From Morchella semilibera (lineage: Eukaryota; Ascomycota; Pezizomycetes; Pezizales; Morchellaceae): 64,000 nucleotides of DNA. Under the pieces are notes generated by a model, which did not search any database, was not told where the DNA came from, and was given only the letters and a program-made list of their open reading frames with translations. The stretch's first letter is position 1, and every line of letters begins with the position of its first letter. This document shows, in pieces, positions 47,090 to 60,262 of the stretch. The position numbers and the translations under genes are program-made. The stretch covers positions 4,683,746 through 4,747,745 of the forward strand of contig CM018604.1 of NCBI GenBank assembly GCA_009192285.1, given 5' to 3'.

Positions 47090-49722
47090 ATGCCTCTCCC
47101 ACGCCCACCGCCAAACATCTGCAGATCCCTCCGAATCCCGCGCCAGCGGGCTCCATCGCACTACCGGCGGGGAATGACCACGCTGTCCACCACCAGCATC
47201 AAGACGTCCTTAACACCCGCGCTGGCCGCTGTCGCCGATGGGCTGAGCGCGCTTGCACGTGCTGGATTCGCCGGCGAGGGGAGGGTGCGGCTTGCGTTGA
47301 GGGGGTTGGCGCCGCCGGAGGGGGATGGGGGGCCGGGGGTTAGGGTTGCGGGTACGTATTTATGGATTTTTTTTTTCTCTCGTTTGAATCATTTCCACAG
47401 ACAGGTCATTTCGTTTTTTGGGTCGTTTCCCGGTCACTTGTTCTCCCCCCCCCCCATCTTTCCGCATGTGCTGTATCGGCCTAAATGCCTCCAAAAGCCC
47501 AGATATACCCATGGCATGGATGGATGGTATCTGCACGATTGTGTTCCTGTTCAGCTGAACTATGGGCTGGACTTCTGAACTATAGCCTGCCTGTGCCTTT
47601 TTTGTATGTTTCAAAGCTTCCACATGTACAATCTGCACGCATCAACTGGAGTGCATCTGCTGCGTTCGGTTCACTACCCATCATACTATACTATACCAGG
47701 GTTGCTAGAGAAGAGAGAAGAATTGTATCACTAATGATTGATGCGCTGGAGTCGTTGTTCTGCAGTTCTTGGACGGAGCGGGTCGGAGGGGAGACTCGTC
47801 GCGGTGCTACTGGCCGATCCACTGTCGACAGAACCGGAGGAGCAGAGGCAGCAATGGGTGAAGGAGATCCTCACCTGGTCTTCGAACTCGCGGGGTGGTA
47901 ATGGGGGTGCTGGTGCTGCTGGCGCTGAGCGTGCCTTATTAATTCGGTATGTTTCAATTGAACTGCCGAAAAATAAAATAGGGTCCAGGAAAAAAAGAAG
48001 AAAAAAGGAAATATGGAACAATGTCGGGCCAATTTTTCCAATTCGCAAAAATCTGCACTGAAAAAGATCGCCTTTTTTTCTTTTTCTTTTTCTTTTCTGC
48101 GATATTCCATCACATATAATTTTTATAATAATAATATTTATCATTCCTTTGTTTGGTTTTGTTTTGTCGTCATTTTTTCCCCTGTCCCTTTCTCTCAGTC
48201 TATTGGAGTTCTGCTGGTTCTAACGGGTGAAAAATCAATTGGACAACAGCTATGGGCCTTCCACAAAGATCACAACTCCCGCCGGCTCCCCCATCTCACT
48301 GCTTTCAGTGCCATCCCCGCTCCTCAGGTCTTCAGCGCTCGAGATACTGCTCGCGCCTCTGCCACCTGCACCCGGACCAGAGAACCTCACGGTCGTCACC
48401 CTCAAGGCGGCGGAAATCCCTGGCGCGCGAGTCATAGAATACCCAGTACACAAGACGCTTCTCTGGGCAGGCGAAGGTTCAGACGGGCTCTCAACACTCC
48501 TCAACCAGAGGTGTAGCAGCAGCGCTGGACCAGTCCTCAAGGCCCTGTCGCTTCCGGCCGCAGCCTTCAGCTCCGCTGTACCACCACCACAGGAGAGTGA
48601 CGTAAAGATCGTGGATCTGAGAATCGCGGAGGACGTAATTACACAGCTCGAGAAGTCGACACTGTATTCATCCACCTTCCAGCCGGGGATGCTCCTGGGC
48701 AGCATCGGAGAGATCGCGGATTGGCTCGCAGACGGAACCCAGAGCAGCCCAGAGGGAGCCATTAAGCCTGTCGTCAAGGACCTTGCTTACTCAATCATTT
48801 CTGAGGCGGAAGCGACGCTCTGCAAGGAGGAGGAAGAAATCCGCACGGCTCAAAAAGTGCTCGAAACTAGGGCTTCCGCTGCCAACACTTCTTTTGCGCC
48901 AAAGGCAGACACGTTTGGCAACCTATCGCGCGCGCTCAAGTCCTGGTCTCAGGATGCGCATGCGGAGCTCCAAGACGGTCTCGACGCAGCCTTTGAGACT
49001 AAACCATGGAAAGACCTGGCTTGGTGGAAGCTTATCTGGGCGACCGATGACGTGAGCTCAAACACGCATGAAGTGTTAGCCGCCGGGTTCCTCACGGAGT
49101 CAAGGAAGAAATTACTATTCCTCGCTGGCCGTTTCTCGGGCGCTGGATACCACGGCGACGGCAAGGGGCGGCCCCGACGCATCCTCCAACTTCGGTAGAG
49201 GAGGAGCTAGCGGTTAACCTGAGGAGGTCGGACGCCAATTCTACGATTACTGCGAATGCAGGAAGTAGCGGTAGGTACACTGGGGGGCCTGAGTACAGCC
49301 CGCCGTTTATTGGGCGGGCAATGGGCGATATTGTTAGAGATCTAGTGCCGGACCTGCAGTCGAGTGCGAATAAACTTTTGTTGAAGAGTGCTTCTCTATC
49401 TGCCAGTGGAGTTCTCATCTCAGCAATGTTATACGCCCTGGAGATTTCGCTTTACTCGAGCTTGAGTACTACGGCAGTCGCAGTGGTATATAGCGCTAAG
49501 CTACTCCAGAAAAAATGGGAAAGGGAGAGAAAACAATTTCAAGATGCCGTGAAGGAGCGAGGAAGGGTTGCCGTTGCAGAGACTGAGAAGTGGGGCTGGG
49601 ACAGACTAAGAGAGGGCGTAGAGGTCGAGGATCACGGAACCATTGAGGAGGAGAGCCTAAAGAGGGTCAATGATGGAAAGAAGCTTATTAAGAGCGTTAA
49701 AAGTGCTTTAGAGAAAGTGTAA
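47090..49722 (+). CDS. MMC1: Mmc1-like mitochondrial inner-membrane protein (dynamin-like pseudoenzyme), 615 aa, four exons
   Basis: The exons are 47090-47351, 47766-47946, 48250-49130 and 49199-49722; the introns are 414, 303 and 68 nt. The first two junctions rebuild GVRVAVLGRSGSEGRLVAVL and ALLIRYGPSTKITTPAGSP. The N-terminus is Arg/Pro-rich without acids (a mitochondrial presequence). The early VAVLG...RLVAVLLADP block occupies the place of a P-loop but lacks GxxxxGK(S/T), as expected of a pseudoenzyme. Near the C-terminus a hydrophobic segment (ASGVLISAMLYALEISLYSS) precedes a charged coiled coil. In fission yeast Mmc1 works with MICOS to maintain cristae. The third junction is the weakest: either a GC-rich 68-nt intron or a one-base difference after FLAG explains the frame change. 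Confidence 0.75.
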
Positions 49723-52700
49723 AAAGTGTAGAAAGGAAAAGAAAAAAAGAAAAGAAAAAAAGTGCATAGCAACTTACTATCTTTTTTGCAGTTGAATGGT
49801 TTTGTTTGGCACATTTTCGTCAATCGTTGCCCAATAGAAAATACATGTATAGTAGCAACGAAACAAAGTAAGTACATGTAGTTAGCAGCAGCCATCATCA
49901 CATCACCGCCCCTCATCATCACCAACAGTCATCATACAATATCAGTTACGACCCCACAAAAACGTTCAAACGCCCCGCCATCCCCCCACTCCTCCTCCCA
50001 ATGTAAAACAGTGACATGACATCCACCGTTCCAGACAGACACCGCCTTCACCTTCTTCCCCCCCCCCCCCCCTCGATGGCTGGCTGACAACCCGCGATCA
50101 ACGAACGGCATGCGCAAGGTACCAGAAGATTTTAAGCCTGACGTGCAGTGCAGCCAAGAAAGAACTACCACCACCGCCATCCATCCACCCGGATCAAACC
50201 AGATCGGTTTCAAATAAAACTGACTGTGTTCTAGACATCACACGTAGGATTTTCCCGGGGGGTGATAGGGCAACGACACCACGTTGTGAATACCAAAGGG
50301 TACCTTAGAGTAGGTTACAGGTGTAGACCCGCAATGAACAACAACGCACCGGAATTGTCGGCTGGGTCGCCGCATAGGGTACATCCTTCGATAACAGTAG
50401 GTAACTGGTACGCGGAATACAAGCATTTGTGTACTCTAGGTAATGTCAGTGTGTTTGAAATAGGATACAGTACTACACTCTTCAGTCCCTTTCCTATGGG
50501 TACATGTAGATACATGTATTTCCATCCGCATCTCAACTGCACATGCGGCTTTGTCAAAGTGGTATTCCAGTGTATACAACAAGCAAGGTGTACGTAGTTT
50601 TTGACTTCACAGAAAGAAAAAAAATTAGATGAACTCTTTATTCCCCTCGGCCTATAGCTATCACACGGCTACAATTCTCTATTACCATCAATTCTAAGCT
50701 GGAAAAGTACTCGTTGGTTGGGTGGATGGATAGATGTCTATGCACTCATCCTCGACCTTCTCTTCTGAGAAGGAATTCGCCACCATTGTGCTTTGTCCAT
50801 GTAAGTACATGTACTTAGGGATGATACTTGCTTGGTACATGTACTTACTAGGTACATGTAGTACTCGGCGGAAAGCGATTTTATAGGCTCCTCCGTCCCT
50901 TTTTTTCTCCTGCACTCGGCGTGTTATAGATGGCTCGGTGGTTCGGTCAGCGGCTTGCTTTATCTTAGGTACATAGGTACTTTTTCTTCATGTACCGCTA
51001 ATCTGTAGAGTAGTGCCCCCCCCGCAGGTACCTTTCTCCTGCGCGCAGCCACCCACTGTGACAGAAACCACGGAGACTAAATCTAATTTTTTCCCCCTCC
51101 AAGCCTTCACTTCGATTTGGAATTCCGCGAGTCAATTCGTCCCCCCCCCCCCCCCAAATTGCGATCTCCGGATTGTTGAGCCCCCACCTCAGATTCACAG
51201 GAATACAAGCAGGCATATATCAATCAGTGGTACCGTAGAGGTTATATAATTATCCTACTTGCTAAATTTTCAAGTCTAGGACGAAAATATAACCCTTCTC
51301 GTCCTAAACTTAAGAATCTGGCAAGTAGATATGGCACACTTGGACTTGGTTGGCCCTGGCTTCTTCCTCACTCCTGCTGCTTCTCGAGGCGACTGCAGCA
51401 AACTGCTTCTCCCCGACGCATGCGCGCACGGCGCGGCGGCGGCCCACTGGGGAGAGTTTTAGTGACTTTTTGCACCATAAAACCCGGAACGGCGTCATTT
51501 TTTCTCCAGCTTCGGCCGAAGCCGAGTTTTTGCTGTACTTCCCAGCTGAAAAAGATTTTCAAAACACCATTTCCTTTGCTCCACGTGGGGTGGGTACCTG
51601 GTATGGTAGGTATGCCGCGAGATATGGGGAGAAGTTGAGGTTTTTGTCGATCACTCTATGGCATGGCGACAGGGAAAATCCCACCGCGTAACTGGATCCA
51701 CCCTGTCGCGACTCGCCCACGCGTCCTCACGAGGCGGCGAATGATGGGCGGTGTAGGAAGGGGTGTTGTTTGTTTACCTCCTCCTCACTCGAGTCTGATA
51801 GAGTGCTAAACTTGCTAGGCTCTGGCTCTGGGCTTTCGCTCTGCCTAGCCCTCCACCTCTAGGCCCCTCCTAAACCCCCCCCTACCAATAGTAGCAGCAG
51901 ACTAGGTACTTGAAGTTGAGTACTTTCCCCACCACTAGCCGGGAGAGGCAACACCAACGTTTGGCTCTATGACACTGAGTAGATCATCGTGATCCGTTCC
52001 ATTGCGTGTTAACGTATGATAAAATTCTCCTCCCTCTTGCACACACTGGGGTCTTCCCGCGCATATGTAAAAAATGTGGGTAATTTGGAATAACCACACT
52101 CTCATCGCCGGCCGCGGCAAATTTTATTACTATTGTAATGCTCTATGTAATCGTATACCAGTAGAGGAACAGAATGAGTGATCATAAGTCTACCCCGCTG
52201 ATAACGAGCGGTGAGAGCGGAGAGGTGTAGATAGACACGTCCGGGGAGGCCTAATGTTATCGATAGGCCCTCGTTTTAATCGTCTCGTTACTCTGGTCGG
52301 TGGTAAACAGAACAGACAGGCCAGGCCTGGAGTCGATCTAGACTCTCTGGAGTTAAATGAAAACAGAACCAACAATAATAAAAATAAAGAAAAACTCAGA
52401 CGGAAGGAGTGGAATAAAAAAAAAAACCCCTATACGAACTGCCTGTAGCTTAGACAGCTTAGACTCAGCTGTCAATAACACGCCATGCATATTCGCTTAT
52501 TTGCACGAGAAAAGAAAAGAGAGGAAAAGAAAATCCTGGAACCCACATCGAATCGACGGGAGATGTTGGATCGCGAAAGACAAAATCAGGTATTCTTGTT
52601 CTTTCGGGACAGCATTCTATATCTAAGCTCCTGAGGACTAAATTCTCCTGCAACCAGGGGAAGGGGTTCAATGAAAGCGTCTAAGACCCAGACTAGTAAA

Positions 52701-55700
52701 ACATTTTAACGGGCCTGTTTCTTTGTTTATTTCATCTCGACCCACGAAACTCCACATTTAGCATTGGTGTCTGTGGTACCTGTATGGCAAAGTCTCAGTG
52801 AAATGAGTATGAGTAGTTTTAAGTAGCTCTATGTTTCTCCTCGAACACACAACGAGGAAGGGGTTAAAAACCACGGACGGAAGATGGCAATACATGCAGT
52901 GTTATTTGTCCCGCTGCCGTGGTTTCTCGCTCTTCATCATGATACGCCATGAGGGGATTGTGCACATTAACGGAATCTCGGCATTATAGTGGTACCACAT
53001 AGAAAGGTACTTTACAGGGAAACAAAACCATAAAAAAAAACCCCTTTAGATCTTGCTGTTGTACGGTATGCCTAGGTTATGGTTATCTCTGTTGGTGATG
53101 TAAACTACAAGGACCAATCACTGTGGAGGCGGCAAGAACGCTTTCTAGGATACGTTCCCTTTGGGGTAGGAGGGGTGAAGTGCTTGGTAAAAAAGGTACA
53201 TGCATGTAGGGTATAATAAAGTAGAGAGGAGAGTGATATGACGGTATTTCCTGGAGGGTACCTTGTCTTGTATGTATGCCGTATGTAAGTGCTTGTAGCA
53301 TGCAATTGTTGTTTGACCACATACATGCGAAAAATTATCGTGAGTAGCGTGAGTAATAAGGAGGATACGTTATTACCAAGCCTTATCTCTCCACTCCCAT
53401 TCTGGGCACTATTGCGTGAAGTACGTACATACCTACTCTACTACCTACCCAACCTCTAGCTCTAGTATGTAGTCTCAAAAGTAAAGAAAGTGAGCTGAGA
53501 CAGACATATCCTTCCGGACGCGGAAAATTGTCTTCTTCTTCATTTCCGGGATACGGCGGTAGGTACGAACGGTACGATACGATGGCTGTCCTTTCACTCT
53601 TTTCAGATGTGTAGGCAGACAAGCAGCTACTCTATTGTAGTAAAGTACATGGTTGCATGAGGTTAGGTTGTTGCTACTCTTACTCAAGTGGTACTGTACC
53701 GTCTACGCTACTACCTCCAGTGGCAGTGTAGGTACGTCTTTCCTTAAGCACCTTACTCGCGCTACTTCGACTAACTAATCGAGTGAGCTGAAAGAAGGGG
53801 GGCAAGTTGATTGGGCGTAGAAAACGACATCTGGCGAGTAGTTTTTTTTTTCGAGGCTGAATTGCGTGCGGGTATGTGCTCAGGTAGACGAGATTGGATG
53901 TGCACGGTAGAGATTGTGGCACGCATAATGTCATGTATGGACACCTCTGAGGCATCTCGCCAAACATCTCGACGGCGTGGGCGTTACATATGCTATGCAC
54001 GAGCCCTCAAGGACTTCCTTGGGGGGGGGGGGGGGTTTGGAAACCTCACTTATGCGGGAGTGATTGAGCCTGGCCGGGAGTAGGAGTGATACGGTGTATA
54101 CCTACACCTACAGGGCATTAAAAGTACTGACCTCAGTAGGTACTGTATGTAGCTGCTGCGACTGCTATTACCCTTACCCTCACCGCCTGTTCTATCTGAA
54201 TATTAGATGCTCTGCAAGCCATCCTGTAAAAGTACTCTATCCGTCCATCCTACCTCTTTTTTATCTTCCCCTGCGAGATTGCCTGCCATCAGGCTGTCTC
54301 GCTTGTTGTCACGGCTCCTGCAAGAACGCAATTCGCTCGTTGCTCGTGGTTATGTGGTTATGTTGTATCAGAACATCGAGTTACAGATGGAAGTTGTAAC
54401 TCGATATGCCATGTATGTACCCACCTCATCCATCTATGGCCCACCCATCCATAGCTACATGTATCCATCCACCCATCCGTTCCCACCACCCACCCCTTCA
54501 AAAGAAAAATAAATAAAAAAAATTAAGGAAAAAAAAAATACCGGGTTATAGCCTTTGCAAAATACTTGTGTGATATGTAGAGTACACACCCACACGCACA
54601 CCCAGTACCCAGTACCCTCTGAGGTCACAGTTCAACTGCATCGTCATCTGCCGTCATAGGTCCATCATCCCTCCAAGGCTCAAAGAGGCTACCTAAGTAA
54701 ATCTCGATCCGCGGGTCCCAATTACGGCTCCCTTGCTAGTCTTCAAACCCTGCTGCCTTCGCATCAAAGGCAACAAGAAAAAAAAAAAAAAAGACTCCAA
54801 GAATGCAGTGCGTGTTGGGGTTGTAGCGAACGAGTGGAGCAAGATCCATACAGTAGAGATACTACTGGGTGCTAGAGCTGGGTAGAGGCAGTAGATAGGG
54901 CAGTGAGTGAGTGAATGTGCTTTAAGCTGCAGGGGAGCCACTCTTTCACACACACCCCAGCAATTCCCGCTTGCGTCTGTCCTGGCTTCACCACATGGCT
55001 CGCTCTGGTAAATAATAATACGTACGCTGTCCGCACTTGGAGAAAGGTACGAGAAGGCAATTCGAGTTCAAGTTCAGCGCGCCCTTTAAAAAGATAACAG
55101 GAAAAATAAAGAGACTCATAATAATCACCGACGGCTAGGCATAAGTTATATCTAAGGGACACTACTGGGGAAAGAGATACTCACCACAACAAGAGACAAG
55201 ACAAGGAGTGGAAGGAGAAAGGTGAAATTGAGTGGGAGTGAGGGAGAAGTGTGAAAGAGGAAACAAACAAAGTGAGGAAGCAGACTGCAACTTTACAATC
55301 TACATACAGCATACTTTGCAGCAAGTTATAACTTTCGGCATTCGGGTCCGCTATCTTTGCTCTCATCGCAGTCTGCAATTAATCAATATATCTATCTGCT
55401 GAGTTCGCTCTTCCTACTCTAGAAACAACGTCATTCCGAACGCCAGGATACACCTATCTGTGTTTCTGAAATCACACGCATAGCACCGTCCACATACCAT
55501 TCGTCACACACAGACATTATCGAAATTATTCCCTGAGGAAATAGAGGAACCGAAAGAAAGGGACAGACATCCAGCCCTGGAAAAAAGAAAAAGGAAAGAC
55601 AAAACGAGGCTCAGCTTTTTAGAAAGCTAGAAAGAACTTGAGCTCAGGGCCTGTTTCTCGGAAGCGGCATAGGTTTTTAATCTCGAAGCGAATCAGTCAA

Positions 55701-56498
55701 ATATCAACCCAGGCCAGCCCCACTGGCCCACTGGCCCACTCGCCCACAGGCACCCCCGCGCTATTTACTTCTACCATCCCCCCCCCCCCAAGGCGACGGA
55801 TACGATCGCAACGCTTTTCTCCACGATCACATCGAAGTCCGGATCTCAATACTCGGCGGTTCGGAAGCATTGAGCTTCAAACTCCCTAATATTCGCATAC
55901 AACGGAATTGCAGGCATTCCCGAAGCGAGTGAAAGGTTCCCCGGATTTGTTCGAAATTAAATACAACGTTCCGAGCTTGATCGATATCTTTGCCGTGGGG
56001 TGCTAATTTCAGGAAAGATCTTAAGGCTATTGAGGGGCAGGAGGAGAAAAAAAAAACGAGAATTCGCAGGAACAAAAGGCAAGGGAGGGGAAGGATTTTT
56101 AAGATCAGGTATTTTGCAGCTATTTCTTACCCAACCTTTTTTCCCCATCTAAATCTTGGAATTTTGTTGCAAAATATGGAATCAAGATTTAGTGGGTCTT
56201 CCCCTTCCCCTCCCTTATCTGCACACCATCCCACCCACGAGATGTACCGGCTCTTTTGAAATGCTTAAGACTAACTCACCAGGCCGTTATTTCCGGTGCC
56301 AGTCCACATCAATAGCCATCATCAGCTTGCACAGGTCACATTCGATTCAGCCTCAGAACTTCCGTAGACTCTTGTTTCTTGCATGAGCTGCAGCATCCCG
56401 CCACATCCTTCCGCAACCACCACCACCCCTTATCACCCCTCGCGCACAAATTACAAGTTAGCTCCCGCACAAAACTCCCTGAACCGGAAACTCTCGTG
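49723..56498. other. Gene-poor spacer (6.8 kb) downstream of MMC1
   Basis: No gene supported. It contains one copy of foldback family B (51258-51325), poly-C tracts at 50058-50072 and 51141-51155, a poly-G tract at 54021-54035, and numerous GTACATGTA motifs (49843, 49873, 50501, 50803-50860). The open frame at 51350-51691 has no ATG start and no domain. The last part (55500-56498) must hold the promoter and a long leader of the next gene, with several short upstream frames. Confidence 0.5.
51258..51325 (-). mobile_element. Foldback MITE, family B, copy 1 (68 bp, TA-flanked)
   Basis: Left arm CTTGCTAAATTTTCAAGTCT and following (to ...AGGACG) is nearly the inverse of the right arm CGTCCTAAACTTAAG...GGCAAG; arms are 26 bp with a 16-bp loop. 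TA borders both ends (51256-51257, 51326-51327). Copy 2 at 60184 has the same arms, and its loop matches this one only when inverted (GGTTATAT), so the copies lie in opposite orientation. Confidence 0.85.
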
Positions 56499-57704
56499 AT
56501 GGTTGAATACCGTGCTCCTCTCTACCATTTCCCTCAAAGACCCATCGGTCCAGCCTTCTACCCTTCGCCTTCAACAAAGAGCCTCACTATCAATCCTAAC
56601 CTCGCGCCGGCTCCAAATCCGTACGATCCACAGTCCGCCTCTTCACAAGGCTCTTACACCCACATTCGACGCCGAACCTCCTCTTCTGGCGCCCTTCCGG
56701 CTGACGGCTACCCCGCCAACTACAACCCTGCAAGCAACGGAAACCACTGCTACCAAACTGTCGCATACTTAAACCGCCGCTCAGGGTCAAATTCTACAAC
56801 TTCAAGTAACAGCTCAAGCAACGGAAGGATGGATCAGACTGTTCCGATCACCCTGCGACGCTCGGGGAGCAATCACACCGCTAGCTCAATCGCAACAACG
56901 TCCTCAAACGCCTATGTAACTTACCTCCGGCGGCAAAAGGCCACAGTTTGGTGCGATAAATCGCAGTATGAAGATCCGCGCTTAGTGGCCGCCCAGAGAG
57001 CTGCAAAGCTTCGTGCAGCTATTGAAGTTGCTGGATCATCGACAGGGACATATCTAAGCGCGGGTTACAACCAGCATGGTGTTGGGTCTGGAAGCGGGTC
57101 TGCTGCATCTTCACTAAACGCTGGCCGAAGTGGGAAATTAGGACGAAGCACCAACCACGTGGCATCAACTGTCAAGAAAGCTTGGGGCGGGAGCGCTGGT
57201 CCTGGTATTACGAGTGGTAGTCTACCGAGTGGTATTCCTTCTCGGTTGTCAGCCACTGAGGTACTTGGTGACGAAGATGAGGATGAGACATTTATCGTTG
57301 GACCTGGTCTCAATAAGCGATCTGGATCCGGCAAATCGTCGCTAAATTCGAATCATCGAAAAACAAACCGTAGTTCGTCAATACGCTCAGATACAAACCG
57401 AACATCATCACTCTACGGAAATAACGCTGGGCAGCACAGAAACTCGAGTGGGAGTACACCGAGTTACTCGCCCACCTCCTCAATAGCAGAGTCCCAGGAG
57501 GGAAGTAAACCGAAGAATTTCGGCTCACATAGCCCTCCTGGCCGGTCTGAATACCGAAATACTTACGACCACACTTACTCCAACGCTGGGGTCCCAAAAA
57601 GAGACAACACAGTCAGGCGCAGAGGCAGTATAAACGAGGAAGATGTGGTGCGAACGATGACAATGAGTGGTGTGCGATTGTTTGTAGCCAATCCAGACGT
57701 GTAA
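56499..57704 (+). CDS. Conserved fungal Ser-rich basic protein, 401 aa, single exon, function unknown
   Basis: The start is the ATG giving MVEYRAPLYHFPQRP; no earlier ATG lies in frame. The protein is low in complexity, rich in Ser, Gly, Asn and Arg, with repeated RRSGSN/RRTSSS blocks that look like basophilic kinase sites. One segment stands out as a likely conserved core, about residues 147-179: KATVWCDKSQYEDPRLVAAQ then RAAKLRAAIEVAG. Later come an acidic patch (GDEDEDETF) and a conserved-looking C-terminus (DVVRTMTMSGVRLFVANPD). I recognise this arrangement from uncharacterised ascomycete proteins but not a function; no membrane segment or catalytic motif is seen. The 3' side is T-rich for almost 1 kb, suggesting a long UTR. 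Confidence 0.75.
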   Translation: MVEYRAPLYHFPQRPIGPAFYPSPSTKSLTINPNLAPAPNPYDPQSASSQGSYTHIRRRTSSSGALPADGYPANYNPASNGNHCYQTVAYLNRRSGSNSTTSSNSSSNGRMDQTVPITLRRSGSNHTASSIATTSSNAYVTYLRRQKATVWCDKSQYEDPRLVAAQRAAKLRAAIEVAGSSTGTYLSAGYNQHGVGSGSGSAASSLNAGRSGKLGRSTNHVASTVKKAWGGSAGPGITSGSLPSGIPSRLSATEVLGDEDEDETFIVGPGLNKRSGSGKSSLNSNHRKTNRSSSIRSDTNRTSSLYGNNAGQHRNSSGSTPSYSPTSSIAESQEGSKPKNFGSHSPPGRSEYRNTYDHTYSNAGVPKRDNTVRRRGSINEEDVVRTMTMSGVRLFVANPDV

Positions 57705-60183
57705 ACTGGTAGAGCGGGTGACGAGTGATGACGGGGTGGAAAATTTCCCTTTTTCTTATTTGACATATATACATACATAGATGGTGTCTGGGAAACTCTG
57801 AGGCGGGTGGTCCGTCTTTTCTTTCGTTTTTTTTCTTTTTCTAAATCCCTTTTCCTTCATCATCCTATAGTCATTTTCCTTGGCGACATTCGTTTGGGTT
57901 GGTTATCTTTCTTCGTTTTGGGGCGAAAAAAAGTTTTTGTTTTGAACTCGGGAATTTCTTTTAATACTCGTTACTTTCGTTGGGTTTCCTTCTCTTTTTT
58001 TTTTTTTTTTTTGTTTACTGGCCATGGCTGGGCTGGGAGGCTTTATCCTTCTTTTATTTTATTTTTTTTTCCTTTTTGGTCTACAACCGTTTGAAGAGCT
58101 ATGGGCTCGAGGCCGGGCGCAGAAGATGAATTCGCATGGGGAAGAGAACGCAGGGGTTGACCCCAATGCCGGATATTAACAAATGCAAACCTGGTTGACG
58201 GGGTTACCAGGATACCAAAGTTTTGAGCATCTATCTATATATTCTCTTTTGTAAGTTCTTTCTTTACCTTCACTGTATCTATGTCTTTCGTTGGCTGCAT
58301 TTTATTCTCATTTCATGGGGTCTGGGGGAGGGTCAGGGTTGGACCGGGGGGTTTCAAATACTGGGGTTTTAGGGTGTTTACTGGCTTTTTATTTATTTTC
58401 TATTTTCTCGTGATGTGGGGAGGGGGGAGGGAGGGTTTTTGTTTTTGTCTGGTGTTCCGCTGCTTATAGCTCTTTGACATTCGCTGTTACTACAACCTTT
58501 TATTTGTCCTTTTTCCTTTTTTCGCGAAAGCTGGCGTGGTGATATTTGGAGAAGTACTTTCGTTTATATCTCCCCCCTTTTTTTGTTCTGGTTTTTGTCT
58601 GGGACTTTCTTTCTTGGCTTTGGGAGATTCCTGTTAGCTAGTTTTAGCATACTACTATCGTTTATACATAGTTATCGTTCCTACCCACCACTCGCCCATG
58701 AGAGGGGAGTGGGGGTAGTAGATACATAATAACACCCGTTATATATGTACATACTGTCTAGCAGCGTTTGACGCACGTGCACTCCTGATGCTGGTGAGAT
58801 ATGACTTGATGGCGTGCATAAGCTTCAGATCTGACCATCCAAGTGTGAATAAAGGCTAAGACTGTCTCATATTTCTAAAACATTTCGACTTCGGCGTAGT
58901 TGATTCGCACAAGAATTATGCAAATGTTCATGAGACCCATTTACTCAGCTCGCTCCCAATCATCGACGATAAAAAAAACATGTATAACTATCATTTCCCC
59001 TTCATAAGATCGACGGGCGAATCTAGGAACCACACCACGTGGAACACACCAAAGCATCACACATAATTATATAAGTAAATGTAAGTACATGTATGTATAT
59101 AGCGGCCGCAGCAACGGATGCATACATGTATATGTATATATGTAGCACTTAAAGCCTCACTCTCCGCGGAAAGCTCTCCGCACCGCATCGGACAAAGTGA
59201 TAATCATATAAAATTGTTCCTCAAATTTGGAGTACACTTAACTTAGAACTACTCGGTCTTCATAAATTCAGGGGTGAGTGTAATATAGCCAACCTCTTCT
59301 TAATAATCTAGCCCTGTGATATGATATATGAGCCTCCTGCACATCTCTCCCCTTGACGCAAAAGTTAGACATGGCATGTGCTTTGCCCCGCATTCCACCC
59401 CGGGGAGGGAGGGGGCGGGGGGGGGGGGGGCAGTCTCAAAACAATCGAGATAACGACTTTACTCTGGAAACCGTTGTTTCCTGATAAAGTGCCCTGGGGG
59501 GGGTATTAGTCTTTATCAAGATCTAACCCCACCAAGAGGCAATTATCTTCACCAACGAATATATATCATTTCATATTCACCACAGTATATATAAAGGGCC
59601 TTCGCCGACAAATCCTACCGATTCTCCGCCAAGTCTACGTGAATACCAGTAGTTGTTATCGTTTCACAGTTGTTAAGTCAGCGCGGTCCATGAACTAGCT
59701 AGATAAGAGGCCGGTAGAATTAGCTTAGGGTTGAGGTCAATGATCAAACACACAGGTTATTCTTCTGTCAAGTCCTATAGACGGGGGATTGCGGGTGGAT
59801 AGCGCCCATATTAACACTTCTCACTACAGTAGACTCTCGATATATATAATAAGGATATAAATTGCCAGCCCGCAAGCGCTATTTTGTTAGTATTCTCTCA
59901 CTTCGGATAAGTATAATTGGCTATATTAAGGATACATATTTCTGGTCTCGATAGTATCCTCATATTGAGATTGTACCGTATCATAATATTTCACCCCGGA
60001 GGGTTCAGCTCGGACAAGCTCGTGACGGCTCAAGTTCGCTAAGGAGTGAGGCTAACTCTTAAAGCACCTAGAATTTGAGTTGGCTTGGCTCATGAACCAC
60101 ATTACTTTAAGCGGCGCGCTCTTCCATCAACGTCAGCACCCATTCCAGTTCTCCTTCAACCGAACTTTACTGAAGATAATCTA

Positions 60184-60262
60184 CTTGCCGAATTTTTAAG
60201 TTTAGGACGGTTGCCACACAACTTTTGGTTATATCTCGTCCTAAACTTAAAAATTTGGCAAG
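60184..60262 (+). mobile_element. Foldback MITE, family B, copy 2 (79 bp, TA-flanked)
   Basis: The 26-bp arms (CTTGCCGAATTTTTAAGTTT through AGGACG, and the inverse) match at all but one position around a 27-bp loop. TA lies directly outside both ends (60182-60183, 60263-60264). Arm identity is higher than in copy 1, so this copy looks younger. Confidence 0.88.

Noticed and set aside
46683-47343. Plus-strand frames with CVLSCPVLPVLSC-type repeats.
   Set aside because: They are translations of the (CCTGT)n repeat upstream of MMC1.
51350-51691. A plus-strand frame starting LALASSSLLLLLEATAANC, which resembles a signal peptide.
   Set aside because: There is no ATG at its start, the rest has no domain, and the minus strand is equally open.
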